In this document: piece by piece, positions 41,801-50,036 of the stretch
Layout of the letters: every line of letters starts with the position of its first letter
Numbering within the stretch: the first letter of the stretch is position 1
From: an uncultured Lachnospiraceae bacterium
GTDB lineage: Bacteria > Bacillota > Clostridia > Lachnospirales > Lachnospiraceae
DNA: 64,000 bases
Reading direction: 5' to 3'
Assembly (NCBI GenBank): GCA_910577115.1
Contig: CAJTMC010000003.1
Span: 62,001-126,000 of the forward strand
Program-made: the position numbers and the translations under genes
The notes under the pieces: generated by a model
Database searches by the model: none
Told to the model about the DNA's origin: nothing
What the model saw: the letters and a program-made list of their open reading frames with translations, nothing else

Positions 41801-42444
41801 ATGCGAATCAGACGCTCTGCGCGTGTCATATCTTCGTTATGAAGCGCTTCCTCAAGTTCCTGAACATAATCTAAAAAGCTGTCATAATCCGCGTCGTCCC
41901 TCCCATCAAGCATACGAAACCACTCATAAGAATAGCCGCAATTTTCGTTGCTGACATTGGAAACCATATAGTCAACAAAGGCAGCTGAAAGTTTTTCCCG
42001 AAACTCCTGCGCATTTTCGCAGACATCAAAACGCTCATTCAAAAGCTGATATATTTCACGTGGTATGCGGTAATTTCCCTGAAGAAACGTAAACAATTCC
42101 CACTTTGCTTCCTCATAAGAATCAAGATCATCAAACACATCCTCCCACAAAAGTTCCTTCCACGACTCATAGCAAGTACGCGCGGAAATACTCTGATAAA
42201 TACCTGCAAGCTTTTTGCGCAATACACCGATTGGCGTATTATCTTCCGGCTCCGGATCATGGTTAAAAATACGGCTATATGCAAGCGCTTTTTCATAAGC
42301 CTCCCGCAGTAATTGAAACCCTTCGGGATTATCCTCCGGATGATTTGCGGGCAACGCCATACGATATGCGCTGCGAATCAGACTTTCGTCCTTTGTCATT
42401 TCGATATTAAGAATAGCAAATGCCATATTGAAATCCATTCCCAT
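38881..42444 (-). CDS. Very large TPR-repeat protein with a degenerate J-like N-terminus
   Basis: 1187 residues, cytoplasmic, no signal peptide. The first 50 residues look like a DnaJ J-domain (IRSAYRMALPANHPEDNPEGFQLL...) but the HPD tripeptide, essential for stimulating Hsp70, is HPE (about residues 35-37). Tetratricopeptide-type helical repeats fill most of the rest (for example YEYAARVYLDEERFDDAK, QLGQYQEALYCFTES, AGLYEKAENLL). A 25-residue unit is duplicated near residues 640-690. A protein-scaffold or client-recruiting role is likely. It starts 74 bases after the giant helicase gene on the same strand, behind AAGGAGA, so they may be co-transcribed. Confidence 0.85.
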   Translation of the reverse strand: MGMDFNMAFAILNIEMTKDESLIRSAYRMALPANHPEDNPEGFQLLREAYEKALAYSRIFNHDPEPEDNTPIGVLRKKLAGIYQSISARTCYESWKELLWEDVFDDLDSYEEAKWELFTFLQGNYRIPREIYQLLNERFDVCENAQEFREKLSAAFVDYMVSNVSNENCGYSYEWFRMLDGRDDADYDSFLDYVQELEEALHNEDMTRAERLIRMIDAMGIRYPYYTLDKADYFIAIGKKEEAKAIALELADMETYRNDAPIQMRCGEVLWRVGEKQKAYVSLCQSLVLDDENYIGNKYAALYEMEHGELKNALHHIYAAEMLREDEEVNKAVIGLERQFIALCGKDAETLEAEDARLLGYAYRYQGELDKAIAVITAKASYETEIKDYHMLLFYLYKQKEDYTLAFKYGKRRLECVKEKLAELEAGALVSKNDTKESLMRSLCDSNLQLGLVLMVRAKNAWLRKERVKWYQEAIPFLTSAWDEAPENIIAQMNLAYCYLEIREFQKTYTMYDALISRLGEQSGLLILKQKLCYEMGKAQEVVGLYYQMLYQGARDAGIYEYAARVYLDEERFDDAKNILAKADSDGVTSYGLRALNLICRFLSSKTNNGFALDVNQELDEMLQEGARDAQNFNTQDYLAELYYIKALSAAQVQQNEKQYLLSATELHDAKELYAAQVQQNKRQYLLSAIKNNDREKYHNALASLYIQTGQHQEALNEYSYIEENFTPDAELYIKMAVRYFTIHDIARARAYARRVIDFDPENEDVYRAAAMIYDDFGSDRGIFFHDSIRLWKQYIAYNPEKIAFAYVRCGMAHLQLGQYQEALYCFTESEKTAQWDCRYDICVLFGRTYAGLGRYEEAASYMEQGLGMLKEKEKSDEYACQAMFSLVHIYVKLGKIDAADKTIRDYMEYYSFNKKAFAIIVLKDVYVSAGLYEKAENLLRFYTYVERIIEEGFYTYMTLSARHRLCTSYWKKKLLFWEVKKALRAYDRDDLRRLYADMLAYDFLMVKESVSVRQKMQRTLPVIVWDEHRDDLLDLIRLNKFLQKDDETARYKKVALDALQRRFGCGDLDIYDSCIDSSSAWRLDNLTYLVQLFSLTGEVALAEKYVVMMGECALCTDCNETICYDRFEAFGVFYEAKGDMQRAYEYYEKAVKSHGYYKGYAMLCMKRKYGKKWRKEGKTDLANNMC
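40379..40528 (-). repeat. Internal 75-bp tandem repeat in the TPR gene
   Basis: GCACTGAGCAGATACTGT begins at 40379 and again at 40454, exactly 75 bases (25 codons) apart, and similarity extends through most of the unit. The encoded copies both contain AAQVQQN and QYLLSA. The in-frame period implies repeat expansion within the TPR region. Confidence 0.85.
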
Positions 42445-42518
42445 AAAATATGTTCTCCTTCATCATTTCGTGTATCGGTAAATCTCTTATTGCATCTTTG
42501 TGAAAATTATATCAAACA

Positions 42519-45500
42519 CTACTGCCCGCGGATAAAACACACATCCGGCAAAACAATCGGATACTCTTTCCCTTCCTCCACATCCGTCCACCCCACGACA
42601 AACCGCACGCGGGCGCTTTTCATCACATATCCCTGCGCCTGATACTGCTCCACCTGTTTGCGAAACTCTTTGGAAAACTGCACAATCGGCTGCATTTTTC
42701 CGCCATACTCCACGCAAAGCTCCAAGCCTCTCACCAAAAGCTTCATACCACATATCATTTGGCGAATAATCTCTTTTTTGCGCTTAAAAAATCCAAGATT
42801 GACATCCTTATGCGAAAGCTGCATCAAAATTTCTTCCGGCTTCTCGTACGACACACTGTCCGCCCTCGTCCTTACATTTCCCGTAATAAAGCGGTCAAAT
42901 TCCTTATTATTATAAAAAATGTGCAGTCCCCTTTTCGCCCTTGTCATTCCCACATACAATTTCCGTTTGCACGCGTCCGTATCAATGCGAACCTTGTCAA
43001 GCAGCATAAAAACCTCGTCAAATTCCCTGCCCTTTGATTTATGAATTGTGGACACCACCACATCACCGTTCTCATTCTGAAAGAAATCCTCAAGCTTCGA
43101 TTCATGCAGAAACGTTTCCAAATCCGATTTGTATTTCTTCTTATTTGACTGCTCAAACACTTCCAATATGGTAAGGCACAATGCAAGATTACTGCTTTGT
43201 CCGTAAAATTGTATCAGCCTGTTTTTTGCCTCCTCCCACTTCTCGTCCGAAATAATCGGCGTTGCCAAATCCTTCTCGATTTTCTTCATAAAATAGCGTA
43301 TTTCAAGCATATTATACAAATCAAATCCGTCGCTGGACTGTATCAGCTTTGCCCCGATACCCTTTTTCTTCAAAAGCCCGACCACACAATACGCCTCATT
43401 ATTTGTGCTGGTGAGAATACATACTGTACCTTTGCTGCGCGCCGCGATTGCCGCCAAAGCTACAGGCTCCTCCAAATTCGGACTGGCACACTGTACCAGC
43501 TCCACTACTCCGCCCGCAGCACACCGCGAAACAACCGGCGCACTCTTAAGTCTGCAATCAATGCATTTTACAAAGTGGTTGGCAAATGCCACAATGTCAG
43601 GAGCGCTTCTATAGTTCTCAAGCAGTTCGTATTTTTTTGCATTTTCCCGTTCCAAAAAAGACGCAAAATATCCGGAATCCGAGCCTCTGAATTCATAGAT
43701 ATTCTGGTCATCATCTCCTACGGCAATCACACGCAAATCATCGTTGCGCTCCATTAGCGCAGTAATCAAACCATACTCATTTTCATCCATATCCTGCGCT
43801 TCATCAATCACAAGTACGGTCTTGGTAATCCGCCCGATTTCTACATCCCCGTTTTGAATCATTTCCGAGGCATCTTTCACGACCGTTTTTGCATTCACAA
43901 GATTTCCCACTCTGCCAATCAAGTCAAAGCAGTAGGAATGAAAGGTCTTGATTTCGATAAAGCCCGCTGCATTTCCAATCAGCGCATAGAGCCGTTGGCG
44001 AAACTCCGTTACTGCCGCACGCGAAAAAGTCACCATCAAAAGCTGCTCATGTTTTACGTCTTCTAAAAGCAACAGCGAAGCAAGCTTGTGCACCAAAACC
44101 TTTGTCTTTCCACTCCCCGGACCTGCTGCCACGACAACATACTTTGACACGTCATCATCAATAATTTCTCTTTGTATTTGCGACAATTCGTTAAAGAGCT
44201 TATTATACTTCTCTGGCGTAATGTTCCTGTTAATTTCATTTTTCCGGTTTCCCTTAAAATATTTTGCAATAAACATTCGATAGTCCATTTGAAAATATTC
44301 ATTGACAAATTGCAATGCTTCCTGATAATTTCTGACCATCATATTCGCAAACTCACCGACAATATGTATCTGCTGCATTTTCTGTTTGTAATATTCATTT
44401 AAGTCCTTATAATCGTCCGCCTTGTACCGAATTTTATTATCCAATTCCAGCCTTGTGATCTGCATTCCGCTGTACAGCACAAGAAAACCGCCCTCCAATT
44501 TCATGGCATCAATCTTCGACAAATATAAAAGGGCATTTTCCACCTCTTGATCCGATACCTCTATGTCTCTGTTTTTTCTGTATTCCTGTTTTAATTCCAA
44601 AACGGAAAATCCTACCAGGATGTGCTCCTTGCTGCTCCTTACCTCCCTGCTTTTGTCAAACAGATACTTTACAATAAAGTCCGCTAATTGAATACATTGT
44701 AACCGCTTTTTCCACAGATCCGCAACCTTCATTTCGGGAACGACAATGGTTCTTTGCGTCGTATTTTCTATGCTTTTTTTGATGTACTTTTTGATTGTCC
44801 AATAATAAAATACCGTCTTCATCGCATTAACTGTTGCCGTCTTTATTCCGCTGCTGATAGCACTCTCATTGAGTTCTTTCAGGTTCAGGCTTTGTCCGTC
44901 GCTGCTGAGATTCTTCACAAGAAATTCTTCCAGCATGGAATATTTTTTCAATATGTTCAGGGATTTATTTTCGGTATCCGTTTTTTGTATGTATGCAGTC
45001 AAATCCTTTGTATTCGCAAGAATATTTTCCTCGCGCAGAATATGGATTAATTTAAACGTTTCCTCACGCTCAATGCCAAGCCTGTCCGCAATATAATCAA
45101 TCCGCGACTCTCCTTCATCATTCTGAGCATTCGCAACACTCCTTGCCGAAATCAACATACTGATAATTCGTTTTGCATTTGTCTGCTCCGCCTCAGTCAT
45201 TTTATAGGACTGTGCGATCCTGGCGGAGGCTTCCATCATGTTTCTGACAAGAATGCTTGTGGCATAGATATGCGGCACGTTCTTCCCACGCTTGATGTAT
45301 CCGGCATTCTCCAATGCCTGCACTGCCGTCTTGACGCGTGTTTCGATATCCGTCACATTTTCGTCCCAGCCTGCCTGACGCGCAATTTCAAGCGGCGTGC
45401 GCTGAACGGAAGGTCTGTTTCTTGTTAAATCTTTAACAGCCTTCCACACTTGCTGTATCTCGCTGATACTTAGCTTTGTCTGGTTTAAAAGCATAAAATG

Positions 45501-47312
45501 CTTGTCCAAATCTCCATCGTTAAAAAGCACATAACATTCCGCCTGCAAATTCTGATCCCTGCCTGCTCTTCCTGCCTCTTGCACATAATTTTCCAGCGAA
45601 TCGGATATATCAAAATGAACGACCAGCTTTACGTTGGGCTTGTCCACACCCATTCCAAACGCAGAGGTTGCGACCATTACCTGTACTTCATCATTAATAA
45701 AGGCGTCCTGATTTTCCTGCTTTTCACTCTTATCCATTTTTCCGTTAAAAGCAAGCGCCGAAAATCCGTCATCACAAAGTTTTTTTGCCAGTTCCATAGT
45801 TCGTTTTGTTCTGGAAACATAAACAATTGTCGGGCAGTTTTTCTGTTCAATCAGCCATCGGAGCGCGGCATATTTTTCCTCATCACTTTCTTTATAAATG
45901 ACCTCGTATCTTAAATTTTTTCTGCTAGCGTTTGAGGTGTAAAGCTCCAAATCCAAGTCCAAATGCTCTTTAAAATATGCTTTGATGTCGCTGACAACCT
46001 TTTGCTTGGCGGTTGCGGTAAAACAGGACACCGCAATCCGTTCCTTTAACTGCTTTTTCTCCTGAAGCTCCCTGATAAAATCGCCAATATACAGGTAATC
46101 CACTCTGAAATCCTGTCCCCACGCGGAAAAACAATGCGCCTCATCAATGACAAATCTTGCGATATTACGTTTTAAGAGTAACTGCTCTATTGTGTTGGAG
46201 CGCAGCGATTCCGGCGATATATACAGAATGGAAGCCATTCCATTCTCCACACGTTCCATCGCATCTGCGCGTTCAATCGGACTGAGCAGTCCGTTGATTG
46301 TGACTGCATCTACAATGCCTTTCTTTTCCAAGTTATCGACTTGATCTTTCATAAGGGATTGCAACGGTGAAATGACAACCGTCAATGCTTTGGACAATGC
46401 ACCCGCTAGCAGTGCGGGCAGTTGAAATGTGATGGACTTTCCGCCTCCTGTGGGGAAAATGGCAAGCAGGGATTGATTGTCAACTGCTGCCTGTACTGCT
46501 TTTTCCTGTAGGTTTTCACCATCATATTTGCGAAAATCGTCGTAGCCGAAAATCTGTTTTAAGCGTCTGTGAATATTCAGTTCCTTTTGGCAGTAGGCAC
46601 ATTTTTCGGCACAGATTGTCCCTCTTAGCATTCGGATTACATTGGAAACTGCGGGAAATTTCATGATTACCCAATTCGGTATCATGGAGGTCGAATCCTT
46701 TGCCGAAATCATGGCTAAAACGTATGCAAGCTCAACAGGGTAGCGTTCTGCGATTCCGGTAATATCACAGTTACTGCATATTTTCCCATGATAAACTGTT
46801 TTGATAAGATTTGCCGTATTTCTTCTTGGATAATAATTGATATACGAAAAAAAGCCATGAAATTCTTCTTTGTGATAAAGTAAATCTGCATAAATGTCTT
46901 TTTGCAGCTCATTCAGGCTGTAAAAAGCATTTACTTCATCATAGAATAATTCCATCGCTTTGATTGAATCATTAAGCGGATTGTTCAGGGCATCTGTCTG
47001 CAGTTTGTCGTCTTTTAACAGGGCATGGTACGGCTTATTCGGAAAAAGCAGCGGCGACAGATAGAGGGTGTCTATCATGTCGTCTATTTTTGCATCCTGT
47101 AATTCCTGCCTGATATAGTTTGCATCATGATGCACAATATTATGTCCGCACACAAAGCGTTTGCTGCCTGTGCTGTTTTGTATTAGAAAATTGCGAAACT
47201 TTTCCCTTGAATTTGTGTGGATCTGCGTGTTTGCGTCTACTGCGGCGCCATAGTCTAATACGGTATTTGATTTTGTACTTACTTCTGTATCTGTAAATAT
47301 GACTGTGTACAT
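42519..47312 (-). CDS. Exonuclease-RecQ-UvrD triple-domain helicase
   Basis: 1597 residues from ATG 47312 (behind GGAGG). Residues 1-120 look like a DEDD exonuclease (D8-x-E10 in FTDTE, D63 in GHNIVHHD, D115). Cys pairs at about 179/182 and 234-241 may bind zinc. A RecQ-type SF2 helicase follows: Walker A PTGGGKS (287-293), DEAH, SCFTATA, QEAGRAGRD. Then winged-helix-like segments, and a complete UvrD/Rep-type SF1 helicase (about 1070-1500): AAGPGSGKTK, IDEAQDMDE, GDDDQNIYEFRG, VSTIHKSKG, YVGMTRAKRG. Such a protein could unwind and degrade DNA in both directions. Repair or anti-phage defence are possible roles, neither shown here. The TPR gene follows. Confidence 0.9.
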   Translation of the reverse strand: MYTVIFTDTEVSTKSNTVLDYGAAVDANTQIHTNSREKFRNFLIQNSTGSKRFVCGHNIVHHDANYIRQELQDAKIDDMIDTLYLSPLLFPNKPYHALLKDDKLQTDALNNPLNDSIKAMELFYDEVNAFYSLNELQKDIYADLLYHKEEFHGFFSYINYYPRRNTANLIKTVYHGKICSNCDITGIAERYPVELAYVLAMISAKDSTSMIPNWVIMKFPAVSNVIRMLRGTICAEKCAYCQKELNIHRRLKQIFGYDDFRKYDGENLQEKAVQAAVDNQSLLAIFPTGGGKSITFQLPALLAGALSKALTVVISPLQSLMKDQVDNLEKKGIVDAVTINGLLSPIERADAMERVENGMASILYISPESLRSNTIEQLLLKRNIARFVIDEAHCFSAWGQDFRVDYLYIGDFIRELQEKKQLKERIAVSCFTATAKQKVVSDIKAYFKEHLDLDLELYTSNASRKNLRYEVIYKESDEEKYAALRWLIEQKNCPTIVYVSRTKRTMELAKKLCDDGFSALAFNGKMDKSEKQENQDAFINDEVQVMVATSAFGMGVDKPNVKLVVHFDISDSLENYVQEAGRAGRDQNLQAECYVLFNDGDLDKHFMLLNQTKLSISEIQQVWKAVKDLTRNRPSVQRTPLEIARQAGWDENVTDIETRVKTAVQALENAGYIKRGKNVPHIYATSILVRNMMEASARIAQSYKMTEAEQTNAKRIISMLISARSVANAQNDEGESRIDYIADRLGIEREETFKLIHILREENILANTKDLTAYIQKTDTENKSLNILKKYSMLEEFLVKNLSSDGQSLNLKELNESAISSGIKTATVNAMKTVFYYWTIKKYIKKSIENTTQRTIVVPEMKVADLWKKRLQCIQLADFIVKYLFDKSREVRSSKEHILVGFSVLELKQEYRKNRDIEVSDQEVENALLYLSKIDAMKLEGGFLVLYSGMQITRLELDNKIRYKADDYKDLNEYYKQKMQQIHIVGEFANMMVRNYQEALQFVNEYFQMDYRMFIAKYFKGNRKNEINRNITPEKYNKLFNELSQIQREIIDDDVSKYVVVAAGPGSGKTKVLVHKLASLLLLEDVKHEQLLMVTFSRAAVTEFRQRLYALIGNAAGFIEIKTFHSYCFDLIGRVGNLVNAKTVVKDASEMIQNGDVEIGRITKTVLVIDEAQDMDENEYGLITALMERNDDLRVIAVGDDDQNIYEFRGSDSGYFASFLERENAKKYELLENYRSAPDIVAFANHFVKCIDCRLKSAPVVSRCAAGGVVELVQCASPNLEEPVALAAIAARSKGTVCILTSTNNEAYCVVGLLKKKGIGAKLIQSSDGFDLYNMLEIRYFMKKIEKDLATPIISDEKWEEAKNRLIQFYGQSSNLALCLTILEVFEQSNKKKYKSDLETFLHESKLEDFFQNENGDVVVSTIHKSKGREFDEVFMLLDKVRIDTDACKRKLYVGMTRAKRGLHIFYNNKEFDRFITGNVRTRADSVSYEKPEEILMQLSHKDVNLGFFKRKKEIIRQMICGMKLLVRGLELCVEYGGKMQPIVQFSKEFRKQVEQYQAQGYVMKSARVRFVVGWTDVEEGKEYPIVLPDVCFIRGQ

Positions 47313-47333
47313 ATTGAACCTCCATGCGGTCTG

Positions 47334-47382
47334 CAAGTTTGTGATCGCACAAACTTGTGAGTGAAAGATTTATCATTCACTC
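47334..47382 (-). repeat. Twin palindromes directly before the helicase ribosome site
   Basis: On the minus strand GAGTGAA/TTCACTC (47376-47382/47359-47365) is followed by CAAGTTTGTG/CACAAACTTG (47348-47357/47334-47343, 4-base loop), then GCAGACCGC, ATGGAGG and the start codon. The order (two hairpins, GCAGAC, ATGGAGG) is the same as at 860-937 before the FtsX permease. Confidence 0.65.
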
Positions 47383-47537
47383 TTTTTTCATTCGTAGCTT
47401 ATTTGGGTATATTATACTGTATTTTATCATGCTTCGCTATCCTTTCCATAAAGATATTTTACTAAAATGAAGATTATACTTTGCGTTTTTGCTTATCTCG
47501 TTTGTCGTTATATAAAAAAGCACTGATCCTCAGCCAT

Positions 47538-47612
47538 TTACTGTAGTTCATCTATATATGTATTATAATACCCTTTTGTCACTCTTTCCAGCTTTTCTAA
47601 CAAGCCCCACAC
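47538..47612 (-). pseudogene. Possible frameshifted micro-ORF
   Basis: A 24-codon frame from GTG 47612 (WGLLEKLERVTKGYYNTY...) has a protein-like composition. A strong AGGAGG site further up leads instead to ATG 47623 in another frame, which stops after eight codons (MKGKCGAC). One base change in phase would join the good site and ATG to the longer frame. It may be a decayed small gene, or chance. Confidence 0.25.
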
Positions 47613-47684
47613 TTTCCTTTCATAATTCCCCCCACCTCCTCATAGAATGTACAAAGCGTCAAAAAGGAGAACCTTTTCCAAACT

Positions 47685-47936
47685 ATGAAGGATTATATTG
47701 AGGAACGAGCCATCAATATTGCTATGTATATTATTGATAATAACACGACTGTGAGGCAGACAGCAAAAGCGTTTGGCGTATCAAAATCAACCGTACATAA
47801 AGATGTCACCTCACGCCTGATGCAGGTTAATCCCACACTTGCAAAACAGGCGCGCGCTGTGCTTGATGTCAATAAATCGGAGCGTCACATCAGAGGCGGA
47901 CTTGCTACCCGCGAAAAATACCTGCATAAGGCATAA
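47685..47936 (+). CDS. spoIIID: Sporulation transcription factor SpoIIID
   Basis: 83 residues, the usual length. The protein starts MKDYIEERAINIA and has the characteristic helix-turn-helix TVRQTAKAFGVSKSTVHKDV with the basic C-terminal tail. SpoIIID adjusts SigE- and SigK-dependent genes in the mother cell during endospore formation, so its presence implies a spore-forming ancestry. AAGGAG lies about 14 bases before the ATG, rather far. A terminator follows. Confidence 0.97.
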   Translation: MKDYIEERAINIAMYIIDNNTTVRQTAKAFGVSKSTVHKDVTSRLMQVNPTLAKQARAVLDVNKSERHIRGGLATREKYLHKA

Positions 47937-47959
47937 CAAACGAAAGCACTATATCATGC

Positions 47960-47996
47960 AAGGACTATCATAATAATTGATGGTCCTTTTTTATTT
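47960..47996 (+). terminator. Terminator of spoIIID
   Basis: AAGGACTATC (47960-47969) pairs with GATGGTCCTT (47979-47988), one G-U pair, followed by TTTTTATTTTT. Confidence 0.8.
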
Positions 47997-48051
47997 TTAA
48001 CAACAATGAACCATGTCGTTCTTTTTGAACAGAATTTTCTCATTTTTTCTC

Positions 48052-48104
48052 TTGACGCAAGTCTGATTTCGGACTATAATACATCAAGTACGAAATCAGA
48101 CTTG
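48052..48104 (+). promoter_or_regulatory. Promoter with overlapping MarR-type operator
   Basis: TTGACG (48052-48057) and TATAAT (48075-48080) are 17 bases apart. A perfect 14-bp inverted repeat, CAAGTCTGATTTCG (48058-48071) and CGAAATCAGACTTG (48091-48104), brackets the -10 box: one arm fills the spacer and the other covers the start site. A MarR dimer bound there would block RNA polymerase, so the marR-MATE pair is probably autorepressed. Confidence 0.85.
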
Positions 48105-48183
48105 ACGAAAAATTTACATTCACATACATTTTTATATTTTATACTTTACTTTTATACTTTACTTATAGAAAGGACACCGACAC

Positions 48184-48630
48184 ATGACACTTCGCCTCGC
48201 ACAAAAGCAAAATGAATTTAACCGCCTGAATAAGGCAATTTCCGAACTATACCACGACATCTGCGTACAAATCGGCATATCCGACAGTGTCTTTGACATT
48301 TTTTATGCCATTATCGCGCTTGGCGACGGCTGCTGTCAAAAGGATATCTGTAATTATGCCTTTACCAGCAAGCAGACGATTCATTCCGCTATTCACAAAC
48401 TGGAAAAGGAAGGATTTCTTTCCCTAAAATCCGGAAAAGGTCGCGAAATGCATATTTTTCTGACACCAAAGGGCGAACGGTTTATGGAAGAAAACATTGC
48501 ACCTGTCATTGTCATGGAAAATCAGACCTGTTCCCAAATGAATGCCAAAGAACTGGATACACTGCTTTTACTGACGAAAAAATATTTAGACTGCCTGCGT
48601 ACACAGGCAAAGGAATTACCAATACAATGA
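48184..48630 (+). CDS. MarR-family transcriptional regulator
   Basis: 148 residues. A winged helix-turn-helix is visible: KDICNYAFTSKQTIHSAIHKLEKEGFL (recognition helix), then the wing SGKGREMHIFLT, flanked by helices for dimerisation. It likely represses itself and the MATE pump whose start overlaps its stop by 4 bases (ATGA), releasing DNA when it binds a small toxic compound. The operator is at 48058-48104. Confidence 0.93.
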   Translation: MTLRLAQKQNEFNRLNKAISELYHDICVQIGISDSVFDIFYAIIALGDGCCQKDICNYAFTSKQTIHSAIHKLEKEGFLSLKSGKGREMHIFLTPKGERFMEENIAPVIVMENQTCSQMNAKELDTLLLLTKKYLDCLRTQAKELPIQ

Positions 48631-49985
48631 GAGCGAAAACAATGAGAACGAAAGCAAAAATTCAATTATCGGATCATTTCACATACACAAGGCTTTTACG
48701 CTTTGTTTTTCCGTCTATCATTATGATGATATTTACTTCCATCTACGGCGTTGTCGATGGTTTGTTTGTGTCCAATTATGTAGGAAAAACGCCGTTTGCC
48801 GCAGTCAATCTGATTATGCCGTTTTTGATGATTATGGGCGCAATCGGCTTTATGTTTGGCACGGGCGGCAGCGCCGTTGTTTCACAAGCGCTCGGTGAGG
48901 GCAAACCGGACAAGGCAAACCAGTATTTTTCGATGATGGTGTATGTTGTCATCGAATGTGGTATCGTACTGACACTGATTGGTCTGATTGTTCTTTGCCC
49001 GATTGCCGCCGCATTCGGCGCAGAAGGCGAAATGCTTGAGAACTGCGTCATTTACGGACGCATTATCCTCTGCGCACTGACCGCCTTTATGCTGCAAAAT
49101 GTTTTCCAAAGCTTTTTGGTCACTGCCGAACGCCCAAAGCTTGGTCTTGCCGTTACGATTGCCGCAGGCGTCGCCAACATGGTGCTTGACTTTGTCTTTA
49201 TCGTAATTTTCCATTGGGGCGTTGTCGGCGCCGCTGTTGCCACTGCCGCCAGTCAGTTGATTGGCGGTTTTGTACCCTTGGTCTATTTTTACAGACCAAA
49301 CACGAGCCTTCTGAAGCTGGTGAAAACAAAAACAGACGCGGGCATCCTGCTAAAGACGTGCATAAACGGCTCTTCGGAGTTGATGACCAATATTTCTTTG
49401 TCTTTAGTAAACATCCTGTATAACTTTCAGTTGATGCGCTATATCGGAGAGGACGGCATCGCGGCATATGGCGTTATCATGTACGTAAGCTTTATTTTTA
49501 TTGCAATATTTATCGGCTACTCCATTGGCAGCGCTCCGGTTATCGGCTACCATTACGGCGCCGGAAATCATGCGGAGTTAAAGGGACTTTTCCGAAAGAG
49601 CCTCTGCCTGATTATACTTTGGAACATTCTTCTGACAGTGCTTGCAATCGCGACTGCACAGCCGCTTGCACGAATTTTTGTCGGGTATGATGCGGAGCTT
49701 ACTGCGCTTACAAGACGGGGACTCTGCATGTATTCACTGTCGTTTTTGGTTACAGGTATGAATGTGTTTGGTTCCGCTTTTTTTACGGCGCTCGGAAACG
49801 GTATCGTATCCGCCGCAATCTCTTTTTTGCGAACCCTGTTATTTCAGATCGCAGCCGTATTAATCCTGCCTCTTTTTCTCGGATTGGACGGTATTTGGCT
49901 TGCAATTGTGGCGGCAGAGCTTCTTGCCCTGATTGTCACAATCGGCTTTTTTGTAAAACATGGAAAATATTATCACTATATGTAA
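48627..49985 (+). CDS. MATE-family efflux pump under MarR control
   Basis: 452 residues, 12 predicted helices, MATE fold with RFVFPSIIMMIFTSIYGVVDG and FGTGGSAVVSQALGEG near the N-terminus. Coupled to marR by a 4-base overlap, so it is likely induced by the drug or metabolite the MarR protein senses. ATG 48627 is used although the ribosome site is poor, consistent with coupling. A second in-frame ATG at 48642 is an alternative start. Confidence 0.93.
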   Translation: MRAKTMRTKAKIQLSDHFTYTRLLRFVFPSIIMMIFTSIYGVVDGLFVSNYVGKTPFAAVNLIMPFLMIMGAIGFMFGTGGSAVVSQALGEGKPDKANQYFSMMVYVVIECGIVLTLIGLIVLCPIAAAFGAEGEMLENCVIYGRIILCALTAFMLQNVFQSFLVTAERPKLGLAVTIAAGVANMVLDFVFIVIFHWGVVGAAVATAASQLIGGFVPLVYFYRPNTSLLKLVKTKTDAGILLKTCINGSSELMTNISLSLVNILYNFQLMRYIGEDGIAAYGVIMYVSFIFIAIFIGYSIGSAPVIGYHYGAGNHAELKGLFRKSLCLIILWNILLTVLAIATAQPLARIFVGYDAELTALTRRGLCMYSLSFLVTGMNVFGSAFFTALGNGIVSAAISFLRTLLFQIAAVLILPLFLGLDGIWLAIVAAELLALIVTIGFFVKHGKYYHYM

Positions 49986-49994
49986 TGGCACATA

Positions 49995-50019
49995 AAAAGG
50001 GGCTTGTACAGCCCCTTTT
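49995..50019. terminator. Bidirectional terminator between the MATE gene and fba
   Basis: AAAAGGGGCT (49995-50004) and AGCCCCTTTT (50010-50019) form a 10-bp stem around a 5-base loop, with A- and T-runs on the outer sides. Confidence 0.9.
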
Positions 50020-50036
50020 ACATTTCTTATTCTCAA

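Larger units (their letters stand above)
47313..47684. other. 372-base divergent region between the helicase gene and spoIIID
   Basis: Holds twin hairpins (47334-47382) just upstream of the helicase ribosome site and a broken-looking micro-ORF (47538-47612, minus). spoIIID should have its promoter in the last 60 bases; I cannot make out a convincing SigE or SigK box. Confidence 0.45.
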
